Shown: positions 1 to 14,723 of the stretch, piece after piece
How positions within the stretch are numbered: the stretch's first letter is position 1
How the letters are laid out: each line of letters opens with the position of its first letter
Assembly: GCA_032164295.1 (NCBI GenBank)
Contig: JAJHTX010000003.1
Coordinates: 1,922,001 to 1,986,000, forward strand
Direction of reading: 5' to 3'
Source of the DNA: Inonotus obliquus
Lineage: Eukaryota > Basidiomycota > Agaricomycetes > Hymenochaetales > Hymenochaetaceae
DNA: 64,000 nucleotides
The notes under the pieces: model-generated
What the model was told of the DNA's origin: nothing
The model's database searches: none
What the model saw: only the letters and a program-made list of their open reading frames with translations
Translations under genes and position numbers: made by a program

Positions 1-1226
1 ATGATCACAAATGACCAGAGATTGAAATGAGCATATTCTAGAGGTATGTGAATACCACTATCCGCATGTACCCAGCAGTATCCAGAACCACCCTTGCACT
101 GTCTGTTGTTATATAGCCACTGCTCCTTCAACTGCGTGATTGTCTCTGCAATAATTTTGTTCTCTGGGCTTATATCAGCAAGTTTTTGTATCTGCATATA
201 TCCAGAATTACCATTTTCAATTCTTAAAGTAGTCTGCATAAGCAACTCACTTTCTTTGATTTTTCACTTTCACCTGTCTTCCGTTTTTTCTGTGTCGGCT
301 CATCAGACTCTTCTCTACACTTTGCTTGCTTTGCAATATGAGAGTTCTGACAAAAAAGAATGTGATATATAAGGTGTAATTTTGGAATATAAAATATGCA
401 CACCTTGGGAGCAGGCTTTCGGATTTGAACAACAGTGATATGAATATTGAAGTACAATTGCAGAGAGAGGAGAAAGTTATAATCAGCTTCATTCTAGAGC
501 AAGGTATTTTTCTGTCTCCTCTTGATCATGTAAGTTATTGTGTAGTCTTTAAAGCGGAGCATAGCAGGTTTGAGCAAGTCAGATATCTTAGTCAGTAGTT
601 GAGCCTTGAAAGTGTCGAATGAGTTGTTAGAGGAGAGTATGATTCTAGTGCTTTTTAATACACATTCTTTAGCCCTCTTTTGTATTTCAGCATAGCTGAA
701 CAGTTCTAGGATGAAGTTAAGCTCTATAGGTTCTACATAAGATGAGTCATCTTGTTCCCTTGCTGCGGTAACTGAAGTGCTGTTAGCTTCTGTTGCTGTG
801 ATGATTAATGTAAGAAGTGAAGGAGGGGTACCAGTTTGCACGATTTCTTCATCAGAATCCTGAACCAGAGCATCAGTTGGGAATCAAGACCTGTAGAGTT
901 GAGACATTGGAAGGAAAGCGGAGTAGTTGTGTATAAATTTCAAGATGGGTTGAACATCTTGTTGAGTATATGTAGATGAAGCTCAAGCCGCATCTCATTC
1001 ACTCAGTTGTTCTCACACATTTCCTCTCTAAGTCATATAAATCATGTGTTATAATAGTTACATCATTACCCCCAAAAGTGGGGGAGTGCCATTACTTCTG
1101 TAAAGCACTGTAAAATGACAGTGATATAAAATTAGCGACACGTGACTGGGTTAACGATGTCACGATCATGTGACAATCCGCCTTACAAAAGACTAAATGT
1201 GGGTCATCGATTTGTTCGATTCTCTC
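1..1226. other. gene-poor left edge
   Basis: No recognisable conserved gene is seen before NUP53. The stretch is AT-rich with short reading frames on both strands. The best of these, on the reverse strand at about 494-890, is listed separately. The last 150 bases before the NUP53 start presumably hold its promoter, but I see no clear named element there. Confidence 0.5.
494..890 (-). CDS. possible hypothetical protein fragment
   Basis: A reverse-strand frame of about 115-130 codons stays open through 494-890. It has an acidic start (motif DSDEE), a Ser/Thr-rich linker, and a hydrophobic/basic part ending in a motif like LRFKDYTITYMIKRRQ. No start codon with a clear context is visible, so the frame is probably one exon or a remnant. 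The overall look recalls repetitive hypothetical proteins that are common in agaric genomes, but I cannot name a family. It could equally be a chance frame or the tail of a decayed transposon-linked gene. No neighbouring exon could be joined with confidence. Confidence 0.25.
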
Positions 1227-2604
1227 ATGGCCTCGACAGTTCCTCAGGATAAGCAACGAGCACCATTGATTTCGCCTCACATGCCTTCCAACTCTGTGTA
1301 TCCTTATACCTCGAGCTCAGGGAATTCTTTGTCCATGTCGGGCGGTTTCGGTATGGGTCCTGGACATGGACAGACGCTCAATGACAGTCTTGCACAGTCT
1401 CGACCTCAGTATCAGCCTGGATATCTCTTGGTGCGTCATTTGCATATAAGACAATGGTGGCGCTCTTATACTTGGATCTTGTGCCTTCGACGCCAGTCGC
1501 TGGCCCAGAGTCAGGTCAGGGGGGATGTTTTATGAGGATCATTCAAGTCTCTCACTAGCTCAATACAATAGGTATCACCTGTGCCAGGACAGCGTTACGA
1601 AGAGCCACTTCTCATACCGACGCGAGCGAAAATGAGTTCGGCTTATGCAAGAAATGCGCCGTCGGACTTCGGCTCTGACTCCATATTTGAAACCACCTCT
1701 ACGAAGTACCCTCTCTCTCCACCTCTCGCTAGCTGTCACTGACCACTGGCTAGGCATCGACATCGCGAAACCGTACCCGACGAAGATGGGCCTCCGACGG
1801 CGTCGGTAGTAGATCTCGTAACTGAGATCCACATGGACCACCATAGACAGGTATGCATGCTGGAAATGCCAAACACTTATAGATCTAAAAGTCCGTCGAT
1901 TGTAGTCGACGAGACGTCCTGTCATAGCAAACAAGACCAACAACAGGACCAATTCACCGCCAAGCACACCCTACCAGATTCTATACGTTATTGTCTTTGG
2001 ATATCCTCTAACAAGATACACGGCCACGCTTGCCCATTTCCAGACCATTGCCGAGGGAGGAACCACTGAGCCCGAGATCAGTTGTGACGTCGAGAACGCA
2101 TTCAGAATAGGTTACAAGCAGCCATGGGAGGCAGCTCGGGCCTGGAGGTGGAATGGTGAGCATATCTCTGGGGAAGGTGGAAGGTGGATGATCGGTGTTA
2201 AATGGGCAGTGCGTAACTTCCTGTTATTCGAAAGTATACCACTTAGCCTGGTTATGCAGGATCCACTTGCTGCAGAGCAGTTATTAGGCTCGGGAGCCAG
2301 GGCCGCAACACTATTTTCGTCAGCTCCAGGGGCAGAAACGCCTCTTTCTTTGACTCATGAGCGCGGGGACGTCCTGTCCGATCAGAGTCACTCCCAATTC
2401 GAGCATAGTGACTTACCGCAGCAGTCTGCGCCAACAGTGGGTACACCGATAAAGCTTGTCCCGTCTTCATCTGCTTTTCGAAAGGGCCCTTCTGAACTGG
2501 GTAGAAAAGAGAGCCCGTTACATAGGCCTGCGGGAGCGGATGGTTCACCAGATAAGGCGAGGGGAGTGTTTGGGCAAGTTTCTGATCTTATTTTTGGGTG
2601 GTAG
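1227..2604 (+). CDS. NUP53: nucleoporin Nup53/Nup35 (MPPN/RRM-Nup35 domain)
   Basis: Structural nucleoporin of the inner ring, which links the pore scaffold to the nuclear membrane. Five exons are inferred: 1227-1430, 1572-1705, 1754-1850, 1906-2208 and 2260-2604, with introns of 141, 48, 55 and 51 nt. The first half is low-complexity Ser/Gly/Pro sequence, starting MASTVPQDKQ. From about 1975 an Nup35-type RNA-recognition-like fold follows: ILYVIVFGYPLTRY, then NAFRIGYKQPWEAARAW, then MIGVKWADP across the last intron. The extreme C-terminus, GVFGQVSDLIFGW, looks like the amphipathic membrane-binding helix known for Nup53/Nup59. An in-frame ATG lies ten codons upstream, but the start at 1227 gives the more typical N-terminus. 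The family call rests on the MPPN motif and the C-terminal helix. Confidence 0.88.
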
Positions 2605-2777
2605 GGCGGTGATTGTGTTGTATAGTTGTATGTTTGTATGAATTTGAGTACGTAAGCATGGATGAGGATGAAGTGTGAACAACGTTGCCGACGACGTTGA
2701 ATTTCTTGACTTGTTTGTGACCTGCTGGTAGCAGTGTACATGCTGCAAGTACGCGTGCCTCTGCCGGTATCCCTCTC

Positions 2778-4470
2778 ATGTTTGACCCCCGTCCATCATC
2801 GAGAACTTCAGTCCGAGCACCAAGCCCGTCCCTTAGTCTAGACGACCCAGGTGTGTCCCCATCTGCTTACCCCATTTGCTTGCCAGCTTAGCCCTACTCC
2901 AGTTTCCATCCGCAATCATATCTCCTCTTTGAAGCACACCATACGACACCAGCAGGCACAACTGCAAAATCTAGAGAATGTCCTTCACCGATCATCTCGA
3001 CCTGCGTCTGTAAACCATGGCATACGGAGTCCACCTCCCTTGTCCCCCGCGGACCTTCCTTCCCTCCAATACTCGGGTTTCGGTTCGCCATCTCCCTTGA
3101 AACTGCAGCGGCGATCTTCGAGTTTTGAAATCTTACACAACATAGCGGGCCCCGATTCTTCACTCCCATTACCTAGACAAGAAGGGGGATCTATCCGTGA
3201 GGGTGTACCAGCAGATTTCAACTCGAATTCTCTGAGTCCTGATCAATTAAAACGTCCTGTTAGTCCGACGCGATCGTTAAGCCGTAAGTGCACGTTTTCA
3301 GCATCACAGCGCGAACCATCATTCACATAAGGCCCAGCTAACGATTCGATCGCAGGTATCCCAGTGGCATCTGTTGGTAAAGGCGTTTGTCTTGTTCCTA
3401 CTCCAATTGTCATTCCAAACTCACTCGACTCAAAGGCCATGCTCGAACTCTAGCTGAGGATGGCCAATCCCTGCGATACCAGAAAGCCATCACTCCGGGC
3501 GGATCGTCAAATGCACTTCAGATGACGGATACTCTGACGACGTCTACATCCTCGCTTCATCTACCTCCATCACCCGGGAAACGGGCATCCTTCGGTTCTG
3601 GCGGGGGAAATACGAGCAAGGTTCTAGCAGACCTACAGGCTGGCGTTATTAATACGAAGCATGCGTTGGAGAACGCAAAGGCTCAGCTCAGATCGAGCCA
3701 GCGGACAGTCGCTCAACTTACTCGGCAGATCGAAGACTTAAAGGATGGTAGGGAACGCCTGCGACTGGAAAACGAGGGACTCAATAACGTCGTGGCAAGA
3801 AAGGAGCGTCTATTGCAGGAGGTAAGTCCCATTTTCTGTTTCTTTCCAGTTCTGTAACAGCCACTGCGGTCTGGCATAGGTATTGGAGCGTGCTCGTAAG
3901 GCAGAATCCGAATCTGCAGCATTAAAAGCACAACTCAAAACTGAGACCACCAGTTCGAAGCGGGCTTTACGAGAAATGGAGGCCCAAGTCCATCAATCTA
4001 CCTCCGTTTCTCAAAAATGTGAGCGCGAATATGTTACTCTCCGTGATGCCATCGCGCATCTTTCCGATGGATGGAAGCACGACATGGACAGACTCAAGAA
4101 AGAAATGTTGGAAAGAGAGACCAAGCTGCGAACGGAGGCAGAAGAGATTGAAGGGAAATACAAGAAGCTCCTGGAGCAAACCGAAAAGGAGCGCGAAGTT
4201 CGCAATTCCTTGGAACAAATTCTGGCAGAGGAAAGGCAATTGCAGCAGGTATGGGAAGGGGATTTGAGGGCGAAGCTGGACGAACTAAGTGGCAGTCTCC
4301 GGCGTTCAGAGCAGGATTCATCCTTGGCTTCTAAGACTGCGCAGTAAGTGCCTGTCCTTTTAGATCATAAATGAATGCAGTCTCTGACTTGTGCAAATAG
4401 ACAAATTTCTGGCGAGCTGCTTCGGCTAAGGATCCTTATACGAGCAGTCGACAAGAACGAAGAGGATTGA
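2778..4470 (+). CDS. SHE3-like coiled-coil protein
   Basis: Exons 2778-2850, 2903-3283, 3356-3376, 3436-3821, 3880-4343 and 4401-4470 join in frame to a protein of about 460 residues. The third exon is only 21 nt. The start MFDPRPSSRTSVR is followed by an early helix (SIRNHISSLKHTIRHQQAQL), a Ser/Pro-rich disordered middle, and then two long coiled-coil stretches (KVLADLQAGVINTKHALENA and from VLERARKAESESAALKAQL onward). The arrangement resembles basidiomycete proteins annotated as SWI5-dependent HO expression protein 3 (She3), a myosin-mRNP adaptor in yeast. That name rests on coiled-coil similarity only, so a transport adaptor role is tentative. It follows NUP53 in the same direction after 173 bp and converges on the kinase gene downstream. 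Confidence 0.6.
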
Positions 4471-4825
4471 TTGCTAATTGCACGATGATATGGACCACTT
4501 TTTGAGCCGCAAGCTAGATCTCGCATAATCATTAATCTGCACTGTTCATCTCACTAGGATACTTATTTTACATGGACAATAACAATGATTATTCTTGAGC
4601 TTACATGCGTTTAATGGTCCTGTCATTCATGAGATGGCCTGTGATATCGTTGGAGTACTCGTGATTTCAGAAATTAACCACATACAAAAACATAAGACTA
4701 AAGGATGATAGAAGAAGCGAAGCCATCGTCTCGACAATGACTAATTATAGTACTATAAACTCCTGAAAAGAGAGAATCTGCCCAAAATAATGTCCCAAAG
4801 GGAGGGAGAAAAGGGTATAGGCAAG
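4471..4825. other. convergent intergenic spacer
   Basis: AT-rich 3' flank between the SHE3-like gene and the YANK kinase. It should contain both polyadenylation regions. No gene or repeat is recognisable in it. Confidence 0.5.
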
Positions 4826-6743
<1,918 letters not shown>

Positions 6744-6968
6744 GTCACAGGCGAGTCGATGGATGAAGTATGCTACGAGTCAAAGGCCTCCAGGATGAAA
6801 AAGAGAAGATGCGAGAGGAGGACGAGAGGAGAAAAGAGGGATAGGAGGGGCGTCGTTGTTGGTTGTAGTAGGTTGATGGGCGCCAAGGTTGACCAAGGTA
6901 CATACTCTTCGGTCGACAACCTATATTCGGCCATTTATTTATTCCATGTTTATTCGCCTCTTTTTTCT

Positions 6969-8377
6969 CTATCCTCTTCTTGTAACACTCGCATACAGAA
7001 TAGAACCAACAAACACTAGCAATGCACCAATAACAAGTTCGCTGTTCCATTCGCTTCCAAATACTATCACACTCAACCACAGGCTCAATGCCTTGCGTGC
7101 AGTGAGCACCAAGTTCGTGGACACAGAGCTGACCCTCTTTCAGTTCAATTGTAGTCAGTAAACATTATCCGCTCTCACGTTTTCTATGCAATCACTCACA
7201 GAAGCAAGTTGGTTGACTCCAGACACACAAAGAAGCTGCGTCATGAGATTCCCAGCAAATACCAAGTATGCGTTCGGTAAATGCTCCCGTGCCGATGAGA
7301 GCACTCCGAATCCTTCCCGGATGTCCTTTGTCAGAAATCCAAACATTGGCAAGGATAATAAATGCTGCAACAATATCGCTTCAGTCAAACCTTAATGAAG
7401 CGGAGTGGTCCCTCCTCACCGTGTAAAAGACACCTTCCCTCCAGCAAGGCCCGTATCTATTGTACGTATGCTCCTGCAGAACTCCGAGGACGCCAGTCAA
7501 CAGCAAAGACAGACTCAACATACAAATTCCAACAATATATTTCCTTTGGTCGTCGATGTTGGACGTCGTCCCCGAAGTCGGTCGAGATAAACTAGCAACT
7601 ATCACGCCAATCGTCACTAGAAGGACCGAGGCCTAATCAAATCAAGGGCTGCCCGCGAAAAGTTGGACGAAGAAGTCTACACACAGTTTGCAGGATAGAA
7701 TAGTGTCTCTTCAGAAATATTCGTCCTAGGACCATAGAAACCGGAAGACCTTCGTGTATCAGAATTGAGGATCGTGAAGATGCATTCTCCAAAGATGACT
7801 GAGAAGTACTGACCGGAAGAACGAAAGACGATTTGAAGAGTGAGCGGGGTGAACGCAAAAGACCAGTTATTGAGCAAAGTTCCGCCGAGAAGCACAAGAA
7901 CCTGGAGGCACCAGACGTGCAGAGGGACCTGACGATGTGCGAGACGAGGGAGTAAAGTAGACTGATCTCTATGAAGGAAGTAAGGTAGACTTTGGCAAGT
8001 GATAAAAAGCATTTGGCCAAATGTGATTAAGGATCCTGTCAACCCCGTCAGTTGATACCCGCTGTGACGAAAGAATCAGTATACACTGACCGAGTGATGA
8101 GCTCCTTCTAAGGAGAGACTCAAATGAAAGGACATTGCTGAAGAGGAACGTAAACAGCGATATGATAGCAATAACCTAGATTAACATACACGCAGCAGCC
8201 CCCGAAGACCAGTGAGAGAATGAAAAGGAGGTCCGAGAGCGAAATAGACGCCCTCAAATGCTTGAGATGGTGAACAGAAGGTCCGTTGTGCAGCGTCTGT
8301 GCTGACTTGTTGCCTCGTTGTCGATGGCGCAATTCAACATGTGGCCGCGATTGCAATTGAGACTTATTAGAGGTCAT
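6969..8377 (-). CDS. YEA4: UAA-family nucleotide-sugar transporter (UDP-GlcNAc type)
   Basis: Polytopic ER/Golgi carrier that probably imports UDP-N-acetylglucosamine or UDP-xylose for luminal glycosylation or chitin-related use. The N-terminus MTSNKSQLQSRPH is cytosolic. Then come LSDLLFILSLVFGGCC (TM1), GSLITFGQMLFITCQSLPYF, VLVLLGGTLLNNWSFAF, PLTLQIVFRS, TIGVIVASLSRP, MLSLSLLLTGVLGVLQE, SLPMFGFLTKDIREGF, NLMTQLLCVSGVNQLAS, and a final pair ending in ILYASVTRRG. The motifs LLNNW.FAF and TQLLCVSGVNQL are hallmarks of the UAA family. About seven exons. It shares a 112-bp divergent promoter with CRD1. Substrate specificity cannot be fixed from sequence alone. Confidence 0.82.
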
Positions 8378-8489
8378 AGAAGAAGGAATCTAGGGATGAT
8401 GTTTGCAGAGAAAGACAGGAAAATTTGTATCCGAATTGGCGAACATCATCGTCGTGAGCAACATTATTCCCACATCTCAAGTGCTCTCC
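8378..8489. promoter_or_regulatory. bidirectional promoter, UDP-sugar transporter / CRD1
   Basis: Only 112 bp separate the two divergent start codons, so both genes must share promoter and 5' UTR sequence. No TATA box is evident. Confidence 0.55.
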
Positions 8490-9569
8490 ATGCTCACCCT
8501 CATTCCTCGTAGTCTCTCAAGACAATGTCGTCTCAAATACTCGCCTTCTCTCCTCCACCGAACTAACCAATGTCGCTATTCACCAAAACTCTGCTCTAAT
8601 TCATTTCTATCAGTTGCTTCCATTCGGTCTTTTTCTTACGTGCCAGACAAGGAAAAACCCAAGAAAACGGATGGACTCCAGGGTCTAATTCGCGAAAACG
8701 TATACACAATCCCAAATGTACTCACTCTCTCAAGAATAGTTGCCTGTCCCTTTCTGGCTTGGTTTATAGTACACGATGATTTCTCGATTGCGGTCGGAAT
8801 ATTGGTGTATGCTGGCATTTCGGATTGGGTGCGCTCTCGAAGCGATCTCGTTCGTTCATTCCTTGACCTTCTGAATCGTAACGTAGGTGGACGGATTCTT
8901 AGCACGACGGTACCAAATGCATTCTGTTCTCGGAACTGTCTTGGACCCCGCTGCGGATAAAGCTCTAATGACAACACTCACAGTCACGCTTACGCTGAAG
9001 AGCTTAGTGCCAGGTAAGTTGAATTATCGTCCCTTCTTCAACCTTGAGTTGTGACGACGCATACTAGTCCCATTAGCCGTCATAATCCTCGGTCGGGATG
9101 TCCTATTGAGTGTCGCTGCTTTCTACATTCGATACAGGACCTTACCTGCTCCGGTAAGATAACAGGGCTCAATCCTAATCGTGTCTTACGTTGTTACACA
9201 GAAAACGTTCCAACGGTATTGGGACTTCTCCATCCCATCAGCCGAAGTCCACCCGACTCAGATTAGCAAGGTGAGTGATTAGCTAGATAACTAGTCAACC
9301 TTAGTTGTTCATGCTACCAGGTCAATACTCTACTACAACTTCTACTAATGGGCATCACAACCGTTTCGCCTCTCGTGGCATTCGATCTTGGGCTGATATT
9401 GCGTTCGCTGCAGTGAGTAGCCTGCCCGTCGTCATTCATGAACATCATGACTGAAGTGGTTTCAAGATGGACCGTTGCCGGAACGACAATGTGGAGCGGA
9501 CTCTCATATGTGTTCTCCTCGTCTGCTGTACGCGTCATAACCTCAAGATCTCTAAAAAATAAACCATAG
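8490..9569 (+). CDS. CRD1: cardiolipin synthase (CDP-alcohol phosphatidyltransferase)
   Basis: Makes cardiolipin from phosphatidylglycerol and CDP-diacylglycerol in the inner mitochondrial membrane. Exons 8490-8828, 8887-9013, 9068-9153, 9202-9270, 9321-9412 and 9467-9569. The N-terminus is Arg/Ser/Leu-rich and lacks acids (MLTLIPRSLSRQCRLKY), as expected for a mitochondrial presequence. The catalytic signature D-x2-DG-x2-AR-x8-G-x3-D-x3-D is complete once the 58-nt intron is removed: DW|VDGFLARRYQ, then GTVLDPAADKA. NVLTLSRIVACPFLAWF and later hydrophobic helices match the family. The C-terminus ends SLKNKP. The signature and the presequence together separate it from ER phospholipid synthases. 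It converges with the pericentrin-like gene, with 128 bp between the stops. Confidence 0.92.
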
Positions 9570-9697
9570 TCTTCTCAGACTGGACTATAGAGCGGCGCTA
9601 TAATACATCTATTCAACTATAACAGCAATACCGTATAGCAGGGCACAAACAAGAGGATATTTAAGTTGACTAATGCTACAACGTATGCAAGTTTTGA

Positions 9698-12600
9698 CTA
9701 CGCCTTCAACGCGCGGTTTTTCCGGACATTATCCAAGGCAACTGCGACAGCAGAACAAGCAGATCGCTGTTCGCGCCAAGCGTCGCTCACTCGTCTGTCC
9801 CAAAATATAAGTCAGTATGGATACTCTAAACAATATCAACCCGGACTAACCGAGCTCTGGAGATGAATATCACTGCCAGAACAGCTGTTCTCAACGTCTT
9901 GGACCGGGAGCTTGTCGTAGAAGTACTCGTTGATCCAATTTGAGCAATAGTAGCTAGGATTCTCTTCTCACTGAATTCTGAAATTAGGCAAAATCGGGCG
10001 CAGGCAGAGCAATTTCTTACCTCTCCTGGAAGCGAGATAAGAGAATAATTAAATAGCCTTTCTGATACCCAAGGTCGTCGCGAAGAGCAGCTTCTCGTGT
10101 ATATTTGGCTTGAAGATATCGGATCTGGACAAAGAGGCCTTTGCACTCTCTGTTGTGTTGAATTCGTAGAGCCTCAGTTGCCACTTGTCTACAAATGCTT
10201 TTAGCAAATCACGCTAAGGATGTCAATTACACTTACATTTCAGACGCTAAATCTCGGCCCTCCTTCCGATTCGCGAGTTGCTGCTTCAGACTTCTCAACT
10301 GCGACCGTATTTGCTTAGTCGTACGCTCATGCTGTTCCAACTCCTCCCGATGTCGAATGATAAGCTCGTCTCGCTCCGCTCTGAGGTGAACGAGATCTCG
10401 CCCGAACGAATTCGCCTCCTGCTGAATGCGCTTGAGCTCGTACTCAAGCTTGCATGCCAAAGAACGGAGCTCGACACTATCCGGTCGGGTATTTTCCTTG
10501 TCGCACTGGGCTTTCTCCAACTTCTGCGCTTGAGACGACAGCGCGGCTCGAAGAACCTCTATCTCGTGGGCTTGTCGATCAAGTTGGCGCCGGCGACCAT
10601 CATATGACAACTGCAGTTTCGCATGCTTAGTCGCCAGTTCGCTCGCATTCTATTGACATCACGTGAGGAAGGAGCCGTCCAATTGAAAGATGGATCTTAC
10701 CTTTGATGCTTCTGCGAGTTGCTGTTGCAATTCATAGTACCTGTCTGATAGCTCCAAGCGTTCCCGACGAAGTCGCCCGATACTTTCTCTGTTACCAATA
10801 AGCGCCTCTTCGATGCTGGTTGTTTTCCGTTGGACTATCATTCAAGACACTCAGAACACTCATCTTGAGCGATACGGATGAATAAAGTCGACGAACCTTT
10901 TAGCTCAGCTTCAAGCTTGATATTATCCTCCTTCAGCTGGAAGATCCGATCTCGTGCTTGCTCCATTCGCTTCGAGAAAGAACGTCAATAGCTTTGTCAA
11001 TCGTCCGGATAAGTTTTCTAACCTGCTCGGTTTCATAAAGCTTCTCTAAGATCTTCTGCCTTTCTTTCAAGGCACTGGAATTCTCAGCACTCATTGTACG
11101 GAGACGTTTTCGTTCTGACTGAAGGAAAAACTCAAGATCGTCTATCGTCTTCCTGGTTTTCGCAAGCTCCTTGAAACGTACGGTCGGCTGTTTTATTTGA
11201 TAGGGGAGGGGTGTAATCACTCACTTGTTGCAATTCTGCTTTGGATTTCTCAGCTTTATGTCCCCGTCTTTCGGCCACCTTCAGGTCTTCTTTGGCACGC
11301 TTTATTTCGAGATTTAGCCGGTTCGTAGCGTCACGCAGCACAACCTTTTCGCCGGACGAGCTTTCCATTTCTTCGTCACGTCGTCGTCTTAAAGATTCTA
11401 GTTCCGCAGTGACCACAGCGAGTTGAAGCTGCAAAGACTCATCTGGACTGATATAAAGTGTTTTATCATCAGACGATGTCCGATTTCAAGAGTGATACTG
11501 ACCTAGCCTTTTCGTTATCTCCACATCGTGGGCACAGATAACGCCCCAGTGGGCGGGATTCTCGCTCGTCAAGCACACTCTCCAATTCCACTATTCGGCG
11601 CCGAGCCTCTTCGAGCGCTTTCGTCAATCCAACGACTCCCAGACCAGCTTCTTCCAGCTTGTCGAGCTTATCGTCAACACTCTCGTTAGCCAAGTCAAGC
11701 TCTCTTTGTAGTCGTCCAATTTCTTCCACAAGTTGTGCCGTTGAAAAGTCGCCAGCAGTCACGCTCATCAACCAGGAAGCCTAAAAAAAATCTTCAATAG
11801 GTGGATAAGATATATCGGATATGCTTAATCACATTTCTGAGAGGTTCCCCTGGAGTTCTGGGCGCCCTCAATGACAAGTTGATGAGGCGCCTCTGCATTG
11901 GCGAAAGGCCGCTCATGTTCGCCGTTCGATGAGGCGTAGCGCAGTGCGGCGCATCACGGACGGCTCGCAATTGGTCAAGTAGCTCTTGATTTTCCTTTTC
12001 AAGGAGATCGATGCGTGATTCCCTCGCTTTATCAAGGGCCCTCCGAGCAGAATTTTGGTCGAGCATAGCGGTCAGCCGCCCTATCTCTTTCGTTGCGTTG
12101 GCGAGCTCTGCTTGAAGCGCACCCACGTCGACTTCATTGTCCAGCAAGCCAATCTTAGGATCATCACACAATCCTTCTTTCCTGCTTTCGCACTCCTTCG
12201 CGGACAATCTTGACCGTAATTCCATCAGCGCTTTGTTATCCGAAAGTATTTTCTTGTCGCTCTCTTCCAAGGCAGCTTCGAGCTGTTGTATACTTGACTT
12301 GGCCCTTTCCAGTTCTTCCGAAGCAAGAGTAATCCGTTCGTTCGCAACCTCTAGACTCTCCTGCTTCTCGGATAGCTTCCCCTCAGCTTCAAGGAGCTGC
12401 TTCTCAAGATCTCTGATCCGGTCGGAGGTAATACTCAATTCCGACTTGAGCTTATCAGTCATCGCCTGAGCGGTGCGCAATTCGTCTTTGAGTTCCCGTT
12501 GATCTGAGCGTAGCTCTTTGGCATCATGATGCGATGCTTCTATCGTCTCTCGAGCGATCCGAAGACTGGTCTCAAGATCATGGACAACACCTCTGAGAGA

Positions 12601-14723
12601 GGTGGCTTCCCTCTCTTTATCTGCAAGGGACGCCTGTATTGCTACGAGCATCTCACTCCTTCCTTGCGCATGTTGCTTCGGAGCTTGCGATTTTTCCGTC
12701 ACGTTCTCCGTACCGCTATTAGTCGCATCGGCCGGTTGAAAGACCGAACCGGATTCTTTGAGATTCAAAAGCATAAGCTCGGCCTCTTCTGCACGCTGGG
12801 TGAGCGAAGCGGCCTTCATATCGGCCTCCTGGATGCGTCTTTCCAGGTCTGCGACTATTTGCCCAACACCATCCTCCACTTCGGCCATCCTTCCCTTCCA
12901 CGTTTCTTTATCGCGTGCCCTTATTGCCCGTTCATCCGCAAGCTCCTTGTCCTTGGCTTCTATCAACCGTTCAAGTTCGTGCATGTTCTGTTCAAGACTT
13001 TCCTTCTCGACTATCCATTGCTCAGCAGCATCATTCTCTATGACTCCACTCAGTTCTCGATGCCGAGTCTGGTCACGAAGCACTTCAAGTTCCGACTGTT
13101 GGGTTCGGACTCTATTAACGAGGAGCTCGTTCTCTTCTTGGAGTCGCCTATTGAGACCATGCAAATACGTGTTGAGTTTACCCGCGTTAAACCGCCCAAC
13201 TCCCTGGGGCCCTGTGAGAGGATCGAAAGATGCGTTTGCGCGGTGATGGACGGTCAAGTCGTGGGAGGAAGCAGTGGAAACAAAGGAACTATTGGCTACT
13301 CCTTCAGGTGAATTGTCAGGCCTCGTACCTTCCGGCAAGTTGGTGAGAGGTGTGAACGGGGCAAAAACAGATAATCGTGATAGCGGGTGCGATAATCGTG
13401 GTTTCCTGACTCCTTGGTTAAACAACCCAGATGGGCCAGGCGTAAGCCTACCAGCAGTGTCTGCCTTCCGAACGTGTGCTCTGGGATGAGGAGTAGGCAT
13501 CGCAAGACGGGGTCTAATGGAAGAGTTCACGACACTGAGCAAAAAGGATTTCCTACGGGGAAGTGGTGTTGCTAAATCATCCGCCTCACCCTGTTCTTCG
13601 CTATTATTTTCTGGATGTGTCTGGTATCGACTACGACCGGCGTGCAACTCGTAAGGCAAAGCAGGTGTTGCCAGTCCCGCAGGGAAAGACATGACTTCGG
13701 AGAAACGAACAACCGTACCGCGAGTGGATTCCGCGTCTTCCGACGAGAAGGTTGGCTCTCTTGATACAGTAGTTTTTACAGTGTCGTGACCAAGCTCGGT
13801 GTCGGAACATTCTTCCACTTGGCTCCCTAGACGACCTTGTCCAACCATAGAGGAGGCATGCATAGTTCCCGAGTCTGTCTGGCTGTTCGGCGCACTTTCC
13901 TGGCCCACGTCTGAGCTCCATGGTAAGAGGCGGGAGTTCGACATGCTCGGTAAACTCGGAGTAGGTGGTGTTTGGGATTGAAGTGGATGTGGTTTTATAC
14001 TCTGCCGATTAGGATCGCAAGGCTCGCAGAGCTCCACACCGCGAGGTTCGCGTTGAGCTGCGTTCTGGAAGAGAAATCTAATTAGACTTGTTCCCTACGC
14101 AGAAACAATATTGAGTAGGAGATACCAACCACATTTCGGAGCGAGCCACGTTTACCAGAACCATCCAGCTTCTGTGAAACATCAATGCGAGCCATACCCA
14201 CATCGACAAATGGCGCATAGTCCGATGAAGGAAGCGTGTTATGCACTAAGATGCTTTCTGAGAGAGCACAGCGCTCTGCCTCACCAGGCCGATCAAGGTT
14301 CTGAAGTCGGGCAGACATAACTGGTACCTCAAGGTCGCCTTTTCGATGTATGTCAATAGTGATGTCGTCCTTCTTGACTCCGTCACGTCGCTCGAGCAAA
14401 GCGCTCTCATCGTGCGATTCCCCTGTGTCCGAGATGTCCGTAAGTAAGGATGTAACGCTAGGCAGAGGTGTTGGATCGGTTCCCAAAGCATGCAGCTGGC
14501 TTACGCGTGGCACGACTGGAGTTGACCGTGGTTGAGTCAGCTGCCCGCCAGATGGATGCCAGTCAAGCTTCAGATCATCTCCCGGCAATGATAAAGAGGG
14601 AGATTCGACGCCAGAGTCGTCTAAATCAGGCAGTGAAGGTAAGGAAGGCATGTCGGCCTCGCGTGCCTCTCCCTCTTTGATGCGTCTCCAGATACGCGAC
14701 GGTGTTTCTACTGGGTAAGCCAT
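9698..14723 (-). CDS. PCP1: pericentrin/Pcp1-like spindle pole body protein (PACT domain)
   Basis: A coiled-coil protein of about 1,450 residues, the largest complete gene here. The N-terminus MAYPVETPSRIWRRIKEGE leads into a disordered stretch (MPSLPSLPDLDDSG). One 747-codon frame then enters near-continuous heptad coiled coil from about 13,160 down to 10,230. The last exons encode a PACT-like module: AKYTREAALRDDLGYQKGYL, then SEKRILATIAQIGS, then AVLAVIFISRAR|RVSDAWR, ending RKNRALKA. PACT modules target pericentrin, AKAP450, Spc110 and Pcp1 to centrosomes or spindle poles and bind calmodulin. The inferred role is anchoring gamma-tubulin complexes at the nuclear face of the spindle pole body. 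An isolated CPRC pair lies mid-protein (RYLCPRCGDNEKAR, near 11,520), unusual within a coiled coil. The PACT call is strong; orthology to Pcp1 is inferred from architecture. Confidence 0.8.

Noticed and set aside
12526..13311. 261-codon open frame on the + strand
   Set aside because: It lies wholly antisense to the single long exon of the pericentrin-like gene, which has strong heptad structure; the + frame has no recognisable motif and is a shadow.
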